From: Ferranicluibacter rubi | Lineage (GTDB): Bacteria > Pseudomonadota > Alphaproteobacteria > Rhizobiales > Rhizobiaceae | Assembly: GCF_011603255.1 (NCBI RefSeq) | Contig: NZ_JAANCM010000006.1 | Location: 124,001 to 188,000 of the forward strand | DNA length: 64,000 nucleotides | Direction: 5' to 3' | Shown: positions 24,958 through 33,187 of the stretch, piece after piece | Layout of the letters: each line of letters starts with the position of its first letter | How positions within the stretch are numbered: position 1 is the first letter of the stretch | Position numbers and translations under genes: made by a program | The notes under the pieces: model-generated | Seen by the model: only the letters and a program-made list of their open reading frames with translations | Databases searched by the model: none | Told to the model about the DNA's origin: nothing

Positions 24958-26630
24958 TTCATGAACATGACGTGTTCGGCGATCGGGCCGAGCGTGGCGG
25001 CGGGGAAGAAGGTCAGCGCGCCGACGATGACGACGGTGACGGTCAGCATGCCGGCGAAGGTTCCGTTTTCCACCGACAGCGTTCCGCTGGACTCGGTTGC
25101 GCGACGCTTGGTGGAGAGCGAACCGACAATGGCGAGCGGCAGGATGATCGGGATGAAGCGGGCCAGCAGCATGACGATACCGGTGGCGATGTTCCAGGCG
25201 GCCGTGTTGTCGCCGAGCCCCTCGAAACCGGAGCCGTTATTGGCAGCTGCCGAGGAGAACTCGTAGAGGATTTCGCTGAAGCCGTGCGGGCCGATATTGT
25301 TGAGTGTCTCTGCACCCCATGGCGTCACCGCAAAGATCGCCGTGCCCACGAGAATGAAGAAGCCGTGGCTGAGCAGGCCCATCATGGCGAACTTCACTTC
25401 TTTCGCCTCGATGCGCCAGCCAAGAAATTCCGGTGTACGGCCGATCATCATGCCCGCGATGAAGACGGCGACGACGATGTAGAGAAACATGTTGATCATG
25501 CCGACTCCGACACCGCCGAAGTCTTCGTTCAGCCACATGCCGATCATCGGCATCAGGCCCGTCAGCGGGTTGAGGCTGTCATGCATGGCATTGACGGAGC
25601 CGTTGCTGGTCGAGGTGGTCACGACCGCCCAGACCGGACCTGCCGCCGCACCGAAGCGCAGTTCCTTGCCTTCGAGATTGCCGACGTCCTGCGTGATCGG
25701 CAGGGATGCGAAGGCGTGGGTCGGCGCGGCTTCAAAGCCGATCGCTCCGGTTATGCGGGTGCCCATGAGGATGAGCATCACCGTGAAGAGCACGGCTGCA
25801 TGTTTCATGCGTCCGATGATGCGACCGAACATCCACACGCAGCCCATGGGAATGATGATGATCGAGATGGTCTGCAGAACGTTCGACCAAAAGGTCGGGT
25901 TCTCGAGCGGGTGGGTGCTGTTCGGCCCGAAGAAGCCGCCGCCATTGGTGCCGAGCTGCTTGATCGCGACGAAAGCCGCAACGGGCCCGCGCGCGATGGT
26001 CTGCTGCACGCCCTCCAGCGTGGTCGCGACCGCCGAGCCCTGGAATGTCATGGGCACGCCCGGGAAGAGCAGGAGAATGGCGACGATGAGAGCAAGCGGC
26101 AGGAGCACGAGGAACGTCGCGCGCTGCACATCGACGAAAAAATTGCCGAGCTTGCGCCCGGCAAGTCCGCGGGCCAGAGCGGCGAGCGCTGCAAGGCCGA
26201 CGGCCGCCGAGACGAATTGAAGCCACATCAGCGCCGCCAGCTGCGACAGGTAGCTCATCGCCACCTCGCCCGAATAGTGCTGAAGGTTCGTATTGGCGAC
26301 GAAGGAGCTTGTCGTGTTGAAGATCAGCGTGCCCTCGAGCGCTTGCCTGCCGTCGGGGTTGAGCGGCAGGTATTGCTGAAGCGCCAGAAGCGCGAAGCAG
26401 GCGACGAACATGACGACGTTGAAGCCGAGCAGGGAGAAGACGTAGCGCTTCCAGTCCTGCGTCTGCCGCGTTGCCGATCCGCCGATGGCCTGGAATGTCG
26501 AGGTGAAGAGGTTTGGTTTCCCCTGGCCGGCACCCGGGTCCATCGCCCAGGTGATGTAGCGGCCGAGCGGCCACGAGAGCAGCGCGGTGCCCCCGATGAT
26601 CATGATTACGAAGAGGATTGCTTGTATCAT
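24954..26630 (-). CDS. kdpA: Potassium-transporting ATPase subunit KdpA
   Basis: K+-selective channel-like subunit of 558 residues, almost the same length as E. coli KdpA, with about ten membrane helices. All four pore-loop regions are visible: TTSSFVANTNLQHYSGE, LGTNGGGFFGPNSTHP, TSTSNGSVNAMHDSLNP and SSAAANNGSGFEGL. GGAG lies shortly before the ATG. Upstream, 41 bases away, is a 26-codon small membrane ORF and then kdpB, so A follows B here. The overlap with kdpC keeps the AC pair intact. Confidence 0.96.
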   Translation of the reverse strand: MIQAILFVIMIIGGTALLSWPLGRYITWAMDPGAGQGKPNLFTSTFQAIGGSATRQTQDWKRYVFSLLGFNVVMFVACFALLALQQYLPLNPDGRQALEGTLIFNTTSSFVANTNLQHYSGEVAMSYLSQLAALMWLQFVSAAVGLAALAALARGLAGRKLGNFFVDVQRATFLVLLPLALIVAILLLFPGVPMTFQGSAVATTLEGVQQTIARGPVAAFVAIKQLGTNGGGFFGPNSTHPLENPTFWSNVLQTISIIIIPMGCVWMFGRIIGRMKHAAVLFTVMLILMGTRITGAIGFEAAPTHAFASLPITQDVGNLEGKELRFGAAAGPVWAVVTTSTSNGSVNAMHDSLNPLTGLMPMIGMWLNEDFGGVGVGMINMFLYIVVAVFIAGMMIGRTPEFLGWRIEAKEVKFAMMGLLSHGFFILVGTAIFAVTPWGAETLNNIGPHGFSEILYEFSSAAANNGSGFEGLGDNTAAWNIATGIVMLLARFIPIILPLAIVGSLSTKRRATESSGTLSVENGTFAGMLTVTVVIVGALTFFPAATLGPIAEHVMFMK

Positions 26631-26670
26631 CGTGATGTCTCCAGCATCAGGCCTGTGATCATGTCTGCGA

Positions 26671-26751
26671 TCAGGCTTTGTCGAGGGCGGATGCCAAGGC
26701 GAAGAGAAGTCCGAAAAGGATCATGCCGAGGATGAAGGTGAGGATGGTCAT
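26671..26751 (-). CDS. 26-residue small membrane protein in the kdp operon
   Basis: Tiny ORF between kdpB and kdpA with a good ribosome-binding site (CGGAG, 6-7 bases before ATG). The product is one hydrophobic helix (ILTFILGMILFGLLFALASA) ending in LDKA. It lies 12 bases after kdpB. It resembles KdpF in size and topology but lacks the C-terminal RPERF seen in the ORF at 29036-29125. It may be a second KdpF-like peptide that sits against KdpA, or an unrelated small membrane protein. The strong start signal and operon position support coding. Confidence 0.6.
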   Translation of the reverse strand: MTILTFILGMILFGLLFALASALDKA

Positions 26752-26763
26752 GGTCTGCTCCGG

Positions 26764-28833
26764 TCATGCGAGGTTGAGGGCCGACACGATCATGTCGATG
26801 AGCTTGATGCCGACGAAGGGGACAACGAGACCGCCAAGCCCGTAGATCAGCAGGTTGCGACGCAGAAGCGGCCCTGCGCCGATTGGCTTGTAGGCAACGC
26901 CCTTTAGTGCCAGCGGAATGAGCGCGATGATGATCAGGGCGTTGAAGATGATCGCCGACAGGATCGCGCTTTGCGGCGTGGCGAGGCCCATGACGTTCAG
27001 GGCATCCAGCTGCGGATAGAGCGCGACGAACATCGCCGGGATGATCGCGAAGTATTTGGCCACGTCGTTTGCGATCGAGAAGGTGGTGAGCGATCCCCGC
27101 GTCATCAGCAGTTGCTTGCCGATCTCCACGATCTCGATGAGCTTGGTCGGGTCGCTGTCGAGATCCACCATGTTGCCCGCTTCGCGCGCGGCGACCGTGC
27201 CGGTGTTCATGGCGACGCCGACATCCGCCTGCGCCAGCGCCGGCGCGTCGTTGGTTCCGTCGCCGCACATGGCGACCAGCTTGCCCTTCGCCTGTTCGTC
27301 GCGGATCAGCTGCAGCTTGTTCTCCGGCGTCGCCTGCGCCAGAAAATCGTCCACGCCGGCTTCCGCGGCGATGGCTGCGGCCGTCATCGGGTTGTCGCCG
27401 GTGATCATGACGGTGCGGATGCCCATGCGGCGGAGCTCCGCGAACCGCTCGCGGATGCCGCCCTTCACGATGTCTTTCAGGTGGATGATGCCGAGCAGGT
27501 TCCCGTCCCGGGCAACGGCAAGCGGCGTTCCGCCAGCCTTCGAGATGGAATCCGCGATCGCCTGACCTTCCCGAGCGACGGCGTCCGCCGAAGCGTTGCC
27601 GCCGGACACGGCGTGATGTTGCAGGTATTTCAGAACGGAATCCACCGCGCCCTTGCGGATCGAGGTTCCCTCAAGGTCCACGCCGGACATGCGGCTCTGC
27701 GCGGTAAAGGGGACGAATGTCGCGTTGAGGTCCTTCATGTCCCGCGCGCGGATCCCGTATTTCTCCTTCGCCAGCACGACGACGGATCGGCCCTCAGGCG
27801 TCTCGTCGGCCAGCGACGCGAGCTGCGATGCGTCGGCGAGATCCTGTTCCGTCACGCCGTTGACGGGGTGGAACTCGGTCGCCTGACGGTTGCCGAGCGT
27901 GATCGTTCCCGTCTTGTCGAGCAGCAGCGTATCGATGTCACCCGCTGCCTCCACCGCACGGCCGGACATGGCCAACACGTTGAAGCGCACCAGACGGTCC
28001 ATGCCCGCAATGCCGATGGCGGAGAGAAGCGCGCCGATGGTGGTGGGGATGAGCGTGACGAACAGCGCCACGAGCACGACGATCGGTATGGAGCCGCCGG
28101 CATAGCTGGCAAAAGCCGGAATGGTCGCCGTCGCCATGACGAAGATAAGCGTCATCGCGGCAAGCAGGATGTTGAGTGCGATCTCGTTCGGCGTCTTCTG
28201 GCGCTCCGCACCCTCGACCAACGCGATCATGCGGTCGATGAAGGTGGAGCCGGCGGCTGCGGTGATGCGCACCTTGATCCAGTCGGATAGAACCTGCGTG
28301 CCGCCCGTGACGGCCGACCGGTCGCCGCCGGACTCGCGGATGACAGGCGCGGATTCGCCGGTGATCGCCGCTTCGTTGACGGAGGCGATGCCCTCGACGA
28401 TTTCGCCATCGGAAGGAATGATGTCGCCTGCCTCCACCAGCACGATGTCGTTGACCTTGAGCGACGCGCCGGGGACATCCTTCCACGCGCGGCTGTCGGC
28501 GGAGATCAGGAGCTTCGCTTGTGTCTCCGAGCGCGTACGGCGGAGCGACTCGGCCTGTGCCTTGCCGCGCCCCTCGGCCACGGCTTCTGCGAAATTGGCA
28601 AAAAGGACAGTGAACCAGAGCCACAGTATGATCTGGAACGAGAAGCCCAGCCCTTCGGCGCCTGTCGCAAGGTCCTTGAGAAAAAGGACGGTGGTCAGCA
28701 GGGAGACGACGGCAACGACGAACATGACCGGGTTCTTGGCCAAGGTTCGCGGGTCGAGTTTCCGAAACGCGCCGCCAATGGCCGGCACGAGGATGCGGGC
28801 ATCGAGAATGCTTGCGGATGTGGGTTTGCTCAT
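26764..28833 (-). CDS. kdpB: Potassium-transporting ATPase catalytic subunit KdpB
   Basis: P-type ATPase of 689 residues that phosphorylates itself and powers K+ uptake. The actuator-domain TGES ([10 protein letters not shown]), the phosphorylated Asp in [16 protein letters not shown] near residue 307, and the hinge [19 protein letters not shown] are intact, with membrane helices around [18 protein letters not shown] and the C-terminal bundle. ATG 28833 gives the normal KdpB N-terminus (MSKPTSASI); an open extension to 29001 overlaps a separate small ORF in another frame and is not the start. It precedes kdpA in the transcript, which inverts the canonical A-B order. Confidence 0.95.
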   Translation of the reverse strand: MSKPTSASILDARILVPAIGGAFRKLDPRTLAKNPVMFVVAVVSLLTTVLFLKDLATGAEGLGFSFQIILWLWFTVLFANFAEAVAEGRGKAQAESLRRTRSETQAKLLISADSRAWKDVPGASLKVNDIVLVEAGDIIPSDGEIVEGIASVNEAAITGESAPVIRESGGDRSAVTGGTQVLSDWIKVRITAAAGSTFIDRMIALVEGAERQKTPNEIALNILLAAMTLIFVMATATIPAFASYAGGSIPIVVLVALFVTLIPTTIGALLSAIGIAGMDRLVRFNVLAMSGRAVEAAGDIDTLLLDKTGTITLGNRQATEFHPVNGVTEQDLADASQLASLADETPEGRSVVVLAKEKYGIRARDMKDLNATFVPFTAQSRMSGVDLEGTSIRKGAVDSVLKYLQHHAVSGGNASADAVAREGQAIADSISKAGGTPLAVARDGNLLGIIHLKDIVKGGIRERFAELRRMGIRTVMITGDNPMTAAAIAAEAGVDDFLAQATPENKLQLIRDEQAKGKLVAMCGDGTNDAPALAQADVGVAMNTGTVAAREAGNMVDLDSDPTKLIEIVEIGKQLLMTRGSLTTFSIANDVAKYFAIIPAMFVALYPQLDALNVMGLATPQSAILSAIIFNALIIIALIPLALKGVAYKPIGAGPLLRRNLLIYGLGGLVVPFVGIKLIDMIVSALNLA

Positions 28834-28870
28834 GAGAGACCCCGAAAGATGGTTGGGTGGGAAGGTTGGA

Positions 28871-29029
28871 TCAATGGGACGCGGAAAAGAGGGAGGCCGC
28901 TTTCGCCAGCGCGACGACGGCGCCCAGAAGGAGAACCATGCCGACGACGACGTTCGATCCGCGGCAAGACACGCGAGGGTCGATGCGCGGAAAAACCGCA
29001 TTTTTTAGAAAGCGAAGCAGGGTCTCCAC
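28871..29029 (-). CDS. 52-residue small membrane protein between kdpF and kdpB
   Basis: GTG-started ORF beginning 6 bases after the kdpF stop and ending 37 bases before kdpB. The product has a basic N-terminal half ([15 protein letters not shown]...) and one C-terminal hydrophobic helix ([19 protein letters not shown]). It is not a KdpF homologue and I do not recognise the family. Its location inside the transcript suggests a role with the Kdp pump or as a topological spacer. Coding is supported by the tight spacing and clear membrane-helix composition, not by a strong ribosome-binding site. Confidence 0.55.
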   Translation of the reverse strand: METLLRFLKNAVFPRIDPRVSCRGSNVVVGMVLLLGAVVALAKAASLFSASH

Positions 29030-29035
29030 GGGGCT

Positions 29036-29125
29036 CTAGAAGCGCTCCGGCCGCCAGAGTGCGTAGGCGAGGTAGGCCGTGACGAAGACGGTCACGCCGC
29101 CGCTGAGGATATAGTCGAATGTCAT
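29036..29125 (-). CDS. kdpF: Potassium-transporting ATPase subunit KdpF
   Basis: 29-residue single-helix lipid-like subunit of the K+ pump, first gene of the operon. The sequence (MTFDYILSGGVTVFVTAYLA then YALWRPERF) has the length and C-terminal RPERF seen in many KdpF peptides. In the usual layout kdpF leads straight into kdpA, but here it is followed by a 52-codon ORF and kdpB. Its ribosome-binding site is weak. The kdp promoter should lie in the 29126-29350 interval. Confidence 0.8.
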   Translation of the reverse strand: MTFDYILSGGVTVFVTAYLAYALWRPERF

Positions 29126-29603
29126 GTCGCACCCATCTTTCGTGTCGCAACCTTGCACGGCGGGATCGCCGAAGCCGACCTGATTGTGCGACCGATCTGC
29201 GTATGAATTCGAGATGGAAGAAAGGGAGAAGATATAAGGATTCTATGTGAACTCTCGTCCGGGAGAAGTCGCGGACACGATATTCAGACACTCGCTGGCC
29301 GGTACGGAGCCGTCATGACGGTCCCTCATGTCGCGATGACGAGACGTGGGATCGTGTTGCCATGACCGCTTGAACGGAGCCTGTCGGCTGACATTCCCTT
29401 TCTAACGGGACATGCTTGCATTCCGGCTTCGCATACCCAAATACCTGTTGCGGACCGGGCCCCTCTGATCAAGGCAATTGCCTTTATGATGTCGGACCGC
29501 ATCGAGCGTGCTCGGTGCGATCTTATGGCCCATTCGTAAGCTCCCCAGCCGTGTTCGATGTCTTGAACCTGACGCAAGATGCGTCAATTTGGAGAGTGTT
29601 TTT
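29126..29603. other. Divergent intergenic region between kdp and carbonic anhydrase
   Basis: These 478 bases hold no convincing gene. The left part should carry the kdp promoter and KdpE site, but I could not identify a clear KdpE box. The right end carries a perfect palindrome just before the carbonic anhydrase ribosome-binding site. Confidence 0.6.
29570..29586. promoter_or_regulatory. Perfect 17-bp palindrome before carbonic anhydrase
   Basis: TGACGCA-AGA-TGCGTCA, ending four bases before the GGAGAG ribosome-binding site at 29591. Position near a likely transcript start suggests an operator; the cognate regulator is unknown. Confidence 0.5.
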
Positions 29604-30344
29604 ATGTGTAACGTCTCACGCCGCCTTTTCCTGACCGGGACCGCTGCCTCCGCCGCCGTGGCGCTGCCGGCTGTACTTCATGCCGAGGAGGTTGGCACGG
29701 CTGCCGTGCCCTTGGCGCCTGCACCCGTCAAGGATGGAAAGTCTACGTTGACGCCGGATGAAGCACTGGATCTTCTGAAGGCGGGCAACGAGGCGTTCCT
29801 GCGAAACGAACTGGTGTACCCGAACCGGACCGAGACGCGTCGGCTGGAACTCGCCAAGGGGCAGGCGCCCTTCTGCGCCTATGTTTCCTGCTCCGACAGC
29901 CGCGTTCCTCCCGAACTGCTGTTCGGACGAGGCTTGGGAGAGCTGTTCATCATCCGCAACGCCGGCAATACGGTCGATACCGTCGCGATGGGATCGATCG
30001 AGTATGCCGTTGCCGAACTCGGCGTGCCTCTCATCGTCGTCATGGGACACGAGAGCTGCGGTGCCGTGAAAGCGGCAATGGCCGTCGTGGAAAGCAATGC
30101 TCGCTTTCCCGGGCAGATCGACAATATGATCGAGCCCATCATTCCAGCCGTTCTTGAAGCCCGTGGGCAGACGGGCGACCCGACGGAAAACGCTGTGCGT
30201 CAGAACGTTCGCCGTGTCGTGCGCACCTTGCGGGAGGAAAGCGACCCGCTGCTGCTGACGCCCTTGTCCGATGGCCGGGTCAAGGTCGTCGGCGCGTACT
30301 ATCGGCTTGACACCGGCGTCGTTGAATTCTTCGACCAGGCATGA
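29604..30344 (+). CDS. Exported beta-class carbonic anhydrase
   Basis: Zinc enzyme interconverting CO2 and bicarbonate, 246 residues. The metal ligands of beta-carbonic anhydrases are present: Cys and Asp in CSDSR (~95) and His and Cys in HESC (~149), along with FIIRNAGN. The N-terminus is unusual for the class: SRRLFLTGTAASAAVALP is a twin-arginine signal peptide, so the enzyme is predicted to be folded in the cytoplasm and exported to the periplasm. The start ATG is preceded by GGAGAG and a perfect palindrome. It is divergent from kdp and has no coupled neighbour. A periplasmic role in CO2/bicarbonate or pH balance is inferred. Confidence 0.92.
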   Translation: MCNVSRRLFLTGTAASAAVALPAVLHAEEVGTAAVPLAPAPVKDGKSTLTPDEALDLLKAGNEAFLRNELVYPNRTETRRLELAKGQAPFCAYVSCSDSRVPPELLFGRGLGELFIIRNAGNTVDTVAMGSIEYAVAELGVPLIVVMGHESCGAVKAAMAVVESNARFPGQIDNMIEPIIPAVLEARGQTGDPTENAVRQNVRRVVRTLREESDPLLLTPLSDGRVKVVGAYYRLDTGVVEFFDQA

Positions 30345-30730
30345 GGTAAGCAAAGAGCACCGACTGGGTTGACGTCAACAAACCGAAGACGTCAACGGGT
30401 CGGTCTCTCCTCATTCGTCCAGCGCGGCCATGAAGCTGATGTCGTCTCCGCTTGGCGGCGGAGAGACCCGTTGCCAATCTGCTTGCGGACTGCGCTCGCA
30501 TGCATGGCTCTGGCCGTCATTGCCTCAGCCATCGGAGGATGGTTGCCGAAAGCAACGCTTCCATGGGGGAATAGAAGAGGGGCAGATCGGTTGTATCCTC
30601 GTTCTCCCGGCCTTCGCTTTGCTCGTGTGGTTACCCGTCAATTTCGGACATATGCTTCGAACTTTACCAAACCGAAAGACCCGTGACCCATAGTGTCAGC
30701 AATATCTAAAGCAAACTCGTGTGGGTCATT
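30345..30730. other. Intergenic region with GTTGACGTCAAC palindrome
   Basis: No gene is supported in these 386 bases. A perfect 12-bp palindrome GTTGACGTCAAC occurs at 30368-30379, and GACGTCAAC recurs 11 bases further on (30389-30397). A promoter for the following chemoreceptor is expected but no strong -35/-10 pair is obvious. Confidence 0.5.
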
Positions 30731-32632
30731 GTGAAAAATCTGAGCGTATCGCGAAAGCTCTTCGTCTGCTTCAGTAGTATTGTCCTCGTCGTATCGCTTT
30801 TCTGCGGACTGGCCTTCTGGTCACTGACCGAAATCAAGAGGGCAACGGCGGAGAACCACGAGACACAGAGCGTGCTGAAGCTCGCGTCCGACATCCTTGC
30901 GACGCTCGTCGAGCAGCAGAATGCGATGCGCGGATACGTGGCGAGCACGAATGGTGACTTCCTCGATCGGGTCAAGAAATACGGGGATGCCGTCGGTCCT
31001 CTTCTTCAGGAGCTGCAAGACAGGGCTTCCATTGGCGGCTATGCGGAGATCGTCAGGCCGCTGCCGGAAGCCGTGGCGACGTTCAACCGCGAGATCGAGA
31101 GCGCGCTTTCCCTAGCGAAGGACACCTCGACCCTGCAGAGCATGCGGGAAGGCATTGCCAAGACCGCTCGATTGACCAGGATCCGCGAGGTCCTGAAGGG
31201 TCTGACGGACCAGGAGCAGGCCGCCTCGCTCGCCCGCAATGAGGCGCTTAGCGCTTCCTTCGCCGTAGGCATGCTGACGCTTCTTGTCGGAGGCCTTTTG
31301 ACCGTCCTCATCTCGTTCATCGTCGGCATGGTTCTGGCGCGTGGCCTCGGTCGTCCGATCGTCGAGATGACGGACATCATGCGCCAGTTGGCCGGCGGCA
31401 AGATCGACCTGACGGTGCCAGCGCAGGATCGCCGTGACGAGATCGGCGCGATGGCGAAGGCCGTCGATGTTTTCAGGGCGAATGCGGCTGCGAATGCACG
31501 TCTTGAGGACGAGGCCGAAGCGCAGCGTACAGAGACCGAGCGGAACCGGCTCCGGCTCGCCGATGAGGAGAAGCGGCGGGCTGCCGAGATGAGCTACGCC
31601 ACGTCCGGTCTTGCTCGCGCACTCGATCGATTGGCGCAAGGTGACCTGACGACATCTCTCGATGAACCTTTCGCACCGGAATTCGAGACGATCCGGACGG
31701 ACTTCAACAAAGCGGTCGCGCAACTTGGCCAGACACTGAGCGCCGTCTCTCAGGCGACGGCTGCCATGGACAATGGCACCCGCGAGATCAGCGAAAGCAC
31801 GAACGATCTCTCGAGACGAACGGAGCAGCAGGCCGCCTCGCTAGAGGAAACGGCAGCAGCCCTCGATCAGATCACCGTCAACGTTGCCAATGCTTCCAAG
31901 CGCAGCGAAGAGGCGAGAAGTGCGGCTGCAAGCGCGACAGTCAGCGCAGAGCAGTCCGGCCAAGTCGTTGCCAGCACCGTGCAGGCCATGGAGCGGATCG
32001 AGAAATCCTCTTCGGAAATCTCGAACATTATCGGCGTGATCGATGAGATCGCGTTCCAGACCAACCTTCTGGCGCTGAATGCCGGCGTCGAAGCTGCGCG
32101 CGCCGGCGAGGCCGGCAAGGGATTTGCCGTGGTTGCCCAGGAAGTTCGCGAACTGGCACAGCGATCGGCAAAGGCCGCCAAAGAGATCAAGGATCTCATC
32201 AGGGCATCCACGGTCGACGTTGCCAACGGCGTGAAACTTGTCAGCGAGACGGGCACGGCGCTGAGAACGATCGAGGGTTATATCGTCAGTGTGAACCAGC
32301 ATATGAACGCGATCGCGACGTCGGCGCGGGAACAGGCTGCCGGTCTGGCGGAAGTGAACACGGCGGTGAACCAGATGGATCAGGTGACACAGCAGAACGC
32401 GGCCATGGTGGAGGTAAGCAGTGCTGCCGGTGCGGCGCTGGCTTCAGAGAGCGCCAAGCTTCGCCAGCTGATCGAGCGATTTGAGCTGCGGACTGGAGCA
32501 CCGATGTCCGTGGTGTCCGGCCGGGTCGCATCGACACCTGTTTCGACCCTGAAGGCGGCACCTGTGCGCCGAAGCATGTCGGCCGCATCTCACGGAAACG
32601 CAGCGTTGAAGGACAGTTGGGAAGAGTTCTAA
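30731..32632 (+). CDS. Methyl-accepting chemotaxis protein
   Basis: Complete chemoreceptor of 633 residues. A first membrane helix (FVCFSSIVLVVSLFCGLAFW) is followed by a four-helix-bundle-type periplasmic sensor (~35-185), a second helix near 190-210 (GMLTLLVGGLLTVLISFIVG), two HAMP-like regions, and the cytoplasmic hairpin with EIAFQTNLLALNAGVEAAR near residue 438. It ends in DSWEEF, matching the tail of the partial receptor at the left edge. GTG 30731 gives the usual rhizobial start (KNLSVSRKL); GTG 30719 is an alternative, and neither has a strong ribosome-binding site. The ligand cannot be inferred. It is monocistronic. Confidence 0.94.
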   Translation: MKNLSVSRKLFVCFSSIVLVVSLFCGLAFWSLTEIKRATAENHETQSVLKLASDILATLVEQQNAMRGYVASTNGDFLDRVKKYGDAVGPLLQELQDRASIGGYAEIVRPLPEAVATFNREIESALSLAKDTSTLQSMREGIAKTARLTRIREVLKGLTDQEQAASLARNEALSASFAVGMLTLLVGGLLTVLISFIVGMVLARGLGRPIVEMTDIMRQLAGGKIDLTVPAQDRRDEIGAMAKAVDVFRANAAANARLEDEAEAQRTETERNRLRLADEEKRRAAEMSYATSGLARALDRLAQGDLTTSLDEPFAPEFETIRTDFNKAVAQLGQTLSAVSQATAAMDNGTREISESTNDLSRRTEQQAASLEETAAALDQITVNVANASKRSEEARSAAASATVSAEQSGQVVASTVQAMERIEKSSSEISNIIGVIDEIAFQTNLLALNAGVEAARAGEAGKGFAVVAQEVRELAQRSAKAAKEIKDLIRASTVDVANGVKLVSETGTALRTIEGYIVSVNQHMNAIATSAREQAAGLAEVNTAVNQMDQVTQQNAAMVEVSSAAGAALASESAKLRQLIERFELRTGAPMSVVSGRVASTPVSTLKAAPVRRSMSAASHGNAALKDSWEEF

Positions 32633-32748
32633 ACCCGGACGCCAAGCCGGTTTACACGGTGCGCCGATCGGCATTGCAGCGTCATGCGGGTTTCATGTCC
32701 GGGCGATAGACATTGCTGTTTATCGGCCTGCGACAGGAGACCTGCACA

Positions 32749-33012
32749 ATGCAGAGATATTTCTTCAACATCCGCGAAAACGGCGTTCTCCAACAGGATG
32801 ACGAAGGCGTACTCTGCGTCGATGCCGATCAGGCCTGTCATGGCGCGAGCGCGGCCATGCGCGATTTTGCCCGCGATACCGCCGTTGTCGTTGGCGATTG
32901 GCCTGTTTCCCTGCTCGTTACCGACGAGCAAGGCACCGTGATCGCCACGATATCGACAGACGATTGCCGCGAGACGCCGGTCGATTGCAAACATCTTTCG
33001 TTCTGCCAATGA
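32749..33012 (+). CDS. DUF6894-like small protein
   Basis: 87-residue cytoplasmic protein opening MQRYFFNIRENGVLQQDDEG, the hallmark of the small DUF6894-type family widespread in Rhizobiales, where a conserved YFF...DEEG segment precedes alternating strands. AGGAG at 32735 is well spaced from the ATG. No catalytic residues or membrane segments are seen. It stands alone between a chemoreceptor and a secreted protein gene. Function is unknown. Confidence 0.8.
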   Translation: MQRYFFNIRENGVLQQDDEGVLCVDADQACHGASAAMRDFARDTAVVVGDWPVSLLVTDEQGTVIATISTDDCRETPVDCKHLSFCQ

Positions 33013-33187
33013 GGTACACCTGACCGGTCCAACCGGCTGAACGCGTGCGCTTTCGCGCTCTCCCGAGGGTAACCGGCACGTCGCCAGATCCGCGGCAGAG
33101 CCGGCGGGGAGGCGCCTGTAGCGCAAGTGTCATGATTGAAGGGTAAGCTTGAAATGACCCCTCAATCGGACATCGAGACCAATCCTC

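Noticed and set aside
28834-29001. Longer KdpB N-terminus
   Set aside because: The extension overlaps a separate small ORF in another frame and precedes the normal KdpB start at 28833, which has GGGG upstream.
30369-30693. Open frames between carbonic anhydrase and the chemoreceptor
   Set aside because: Two overlapping frames of ~87-105 codons with no start signals and no domain-like pattern.
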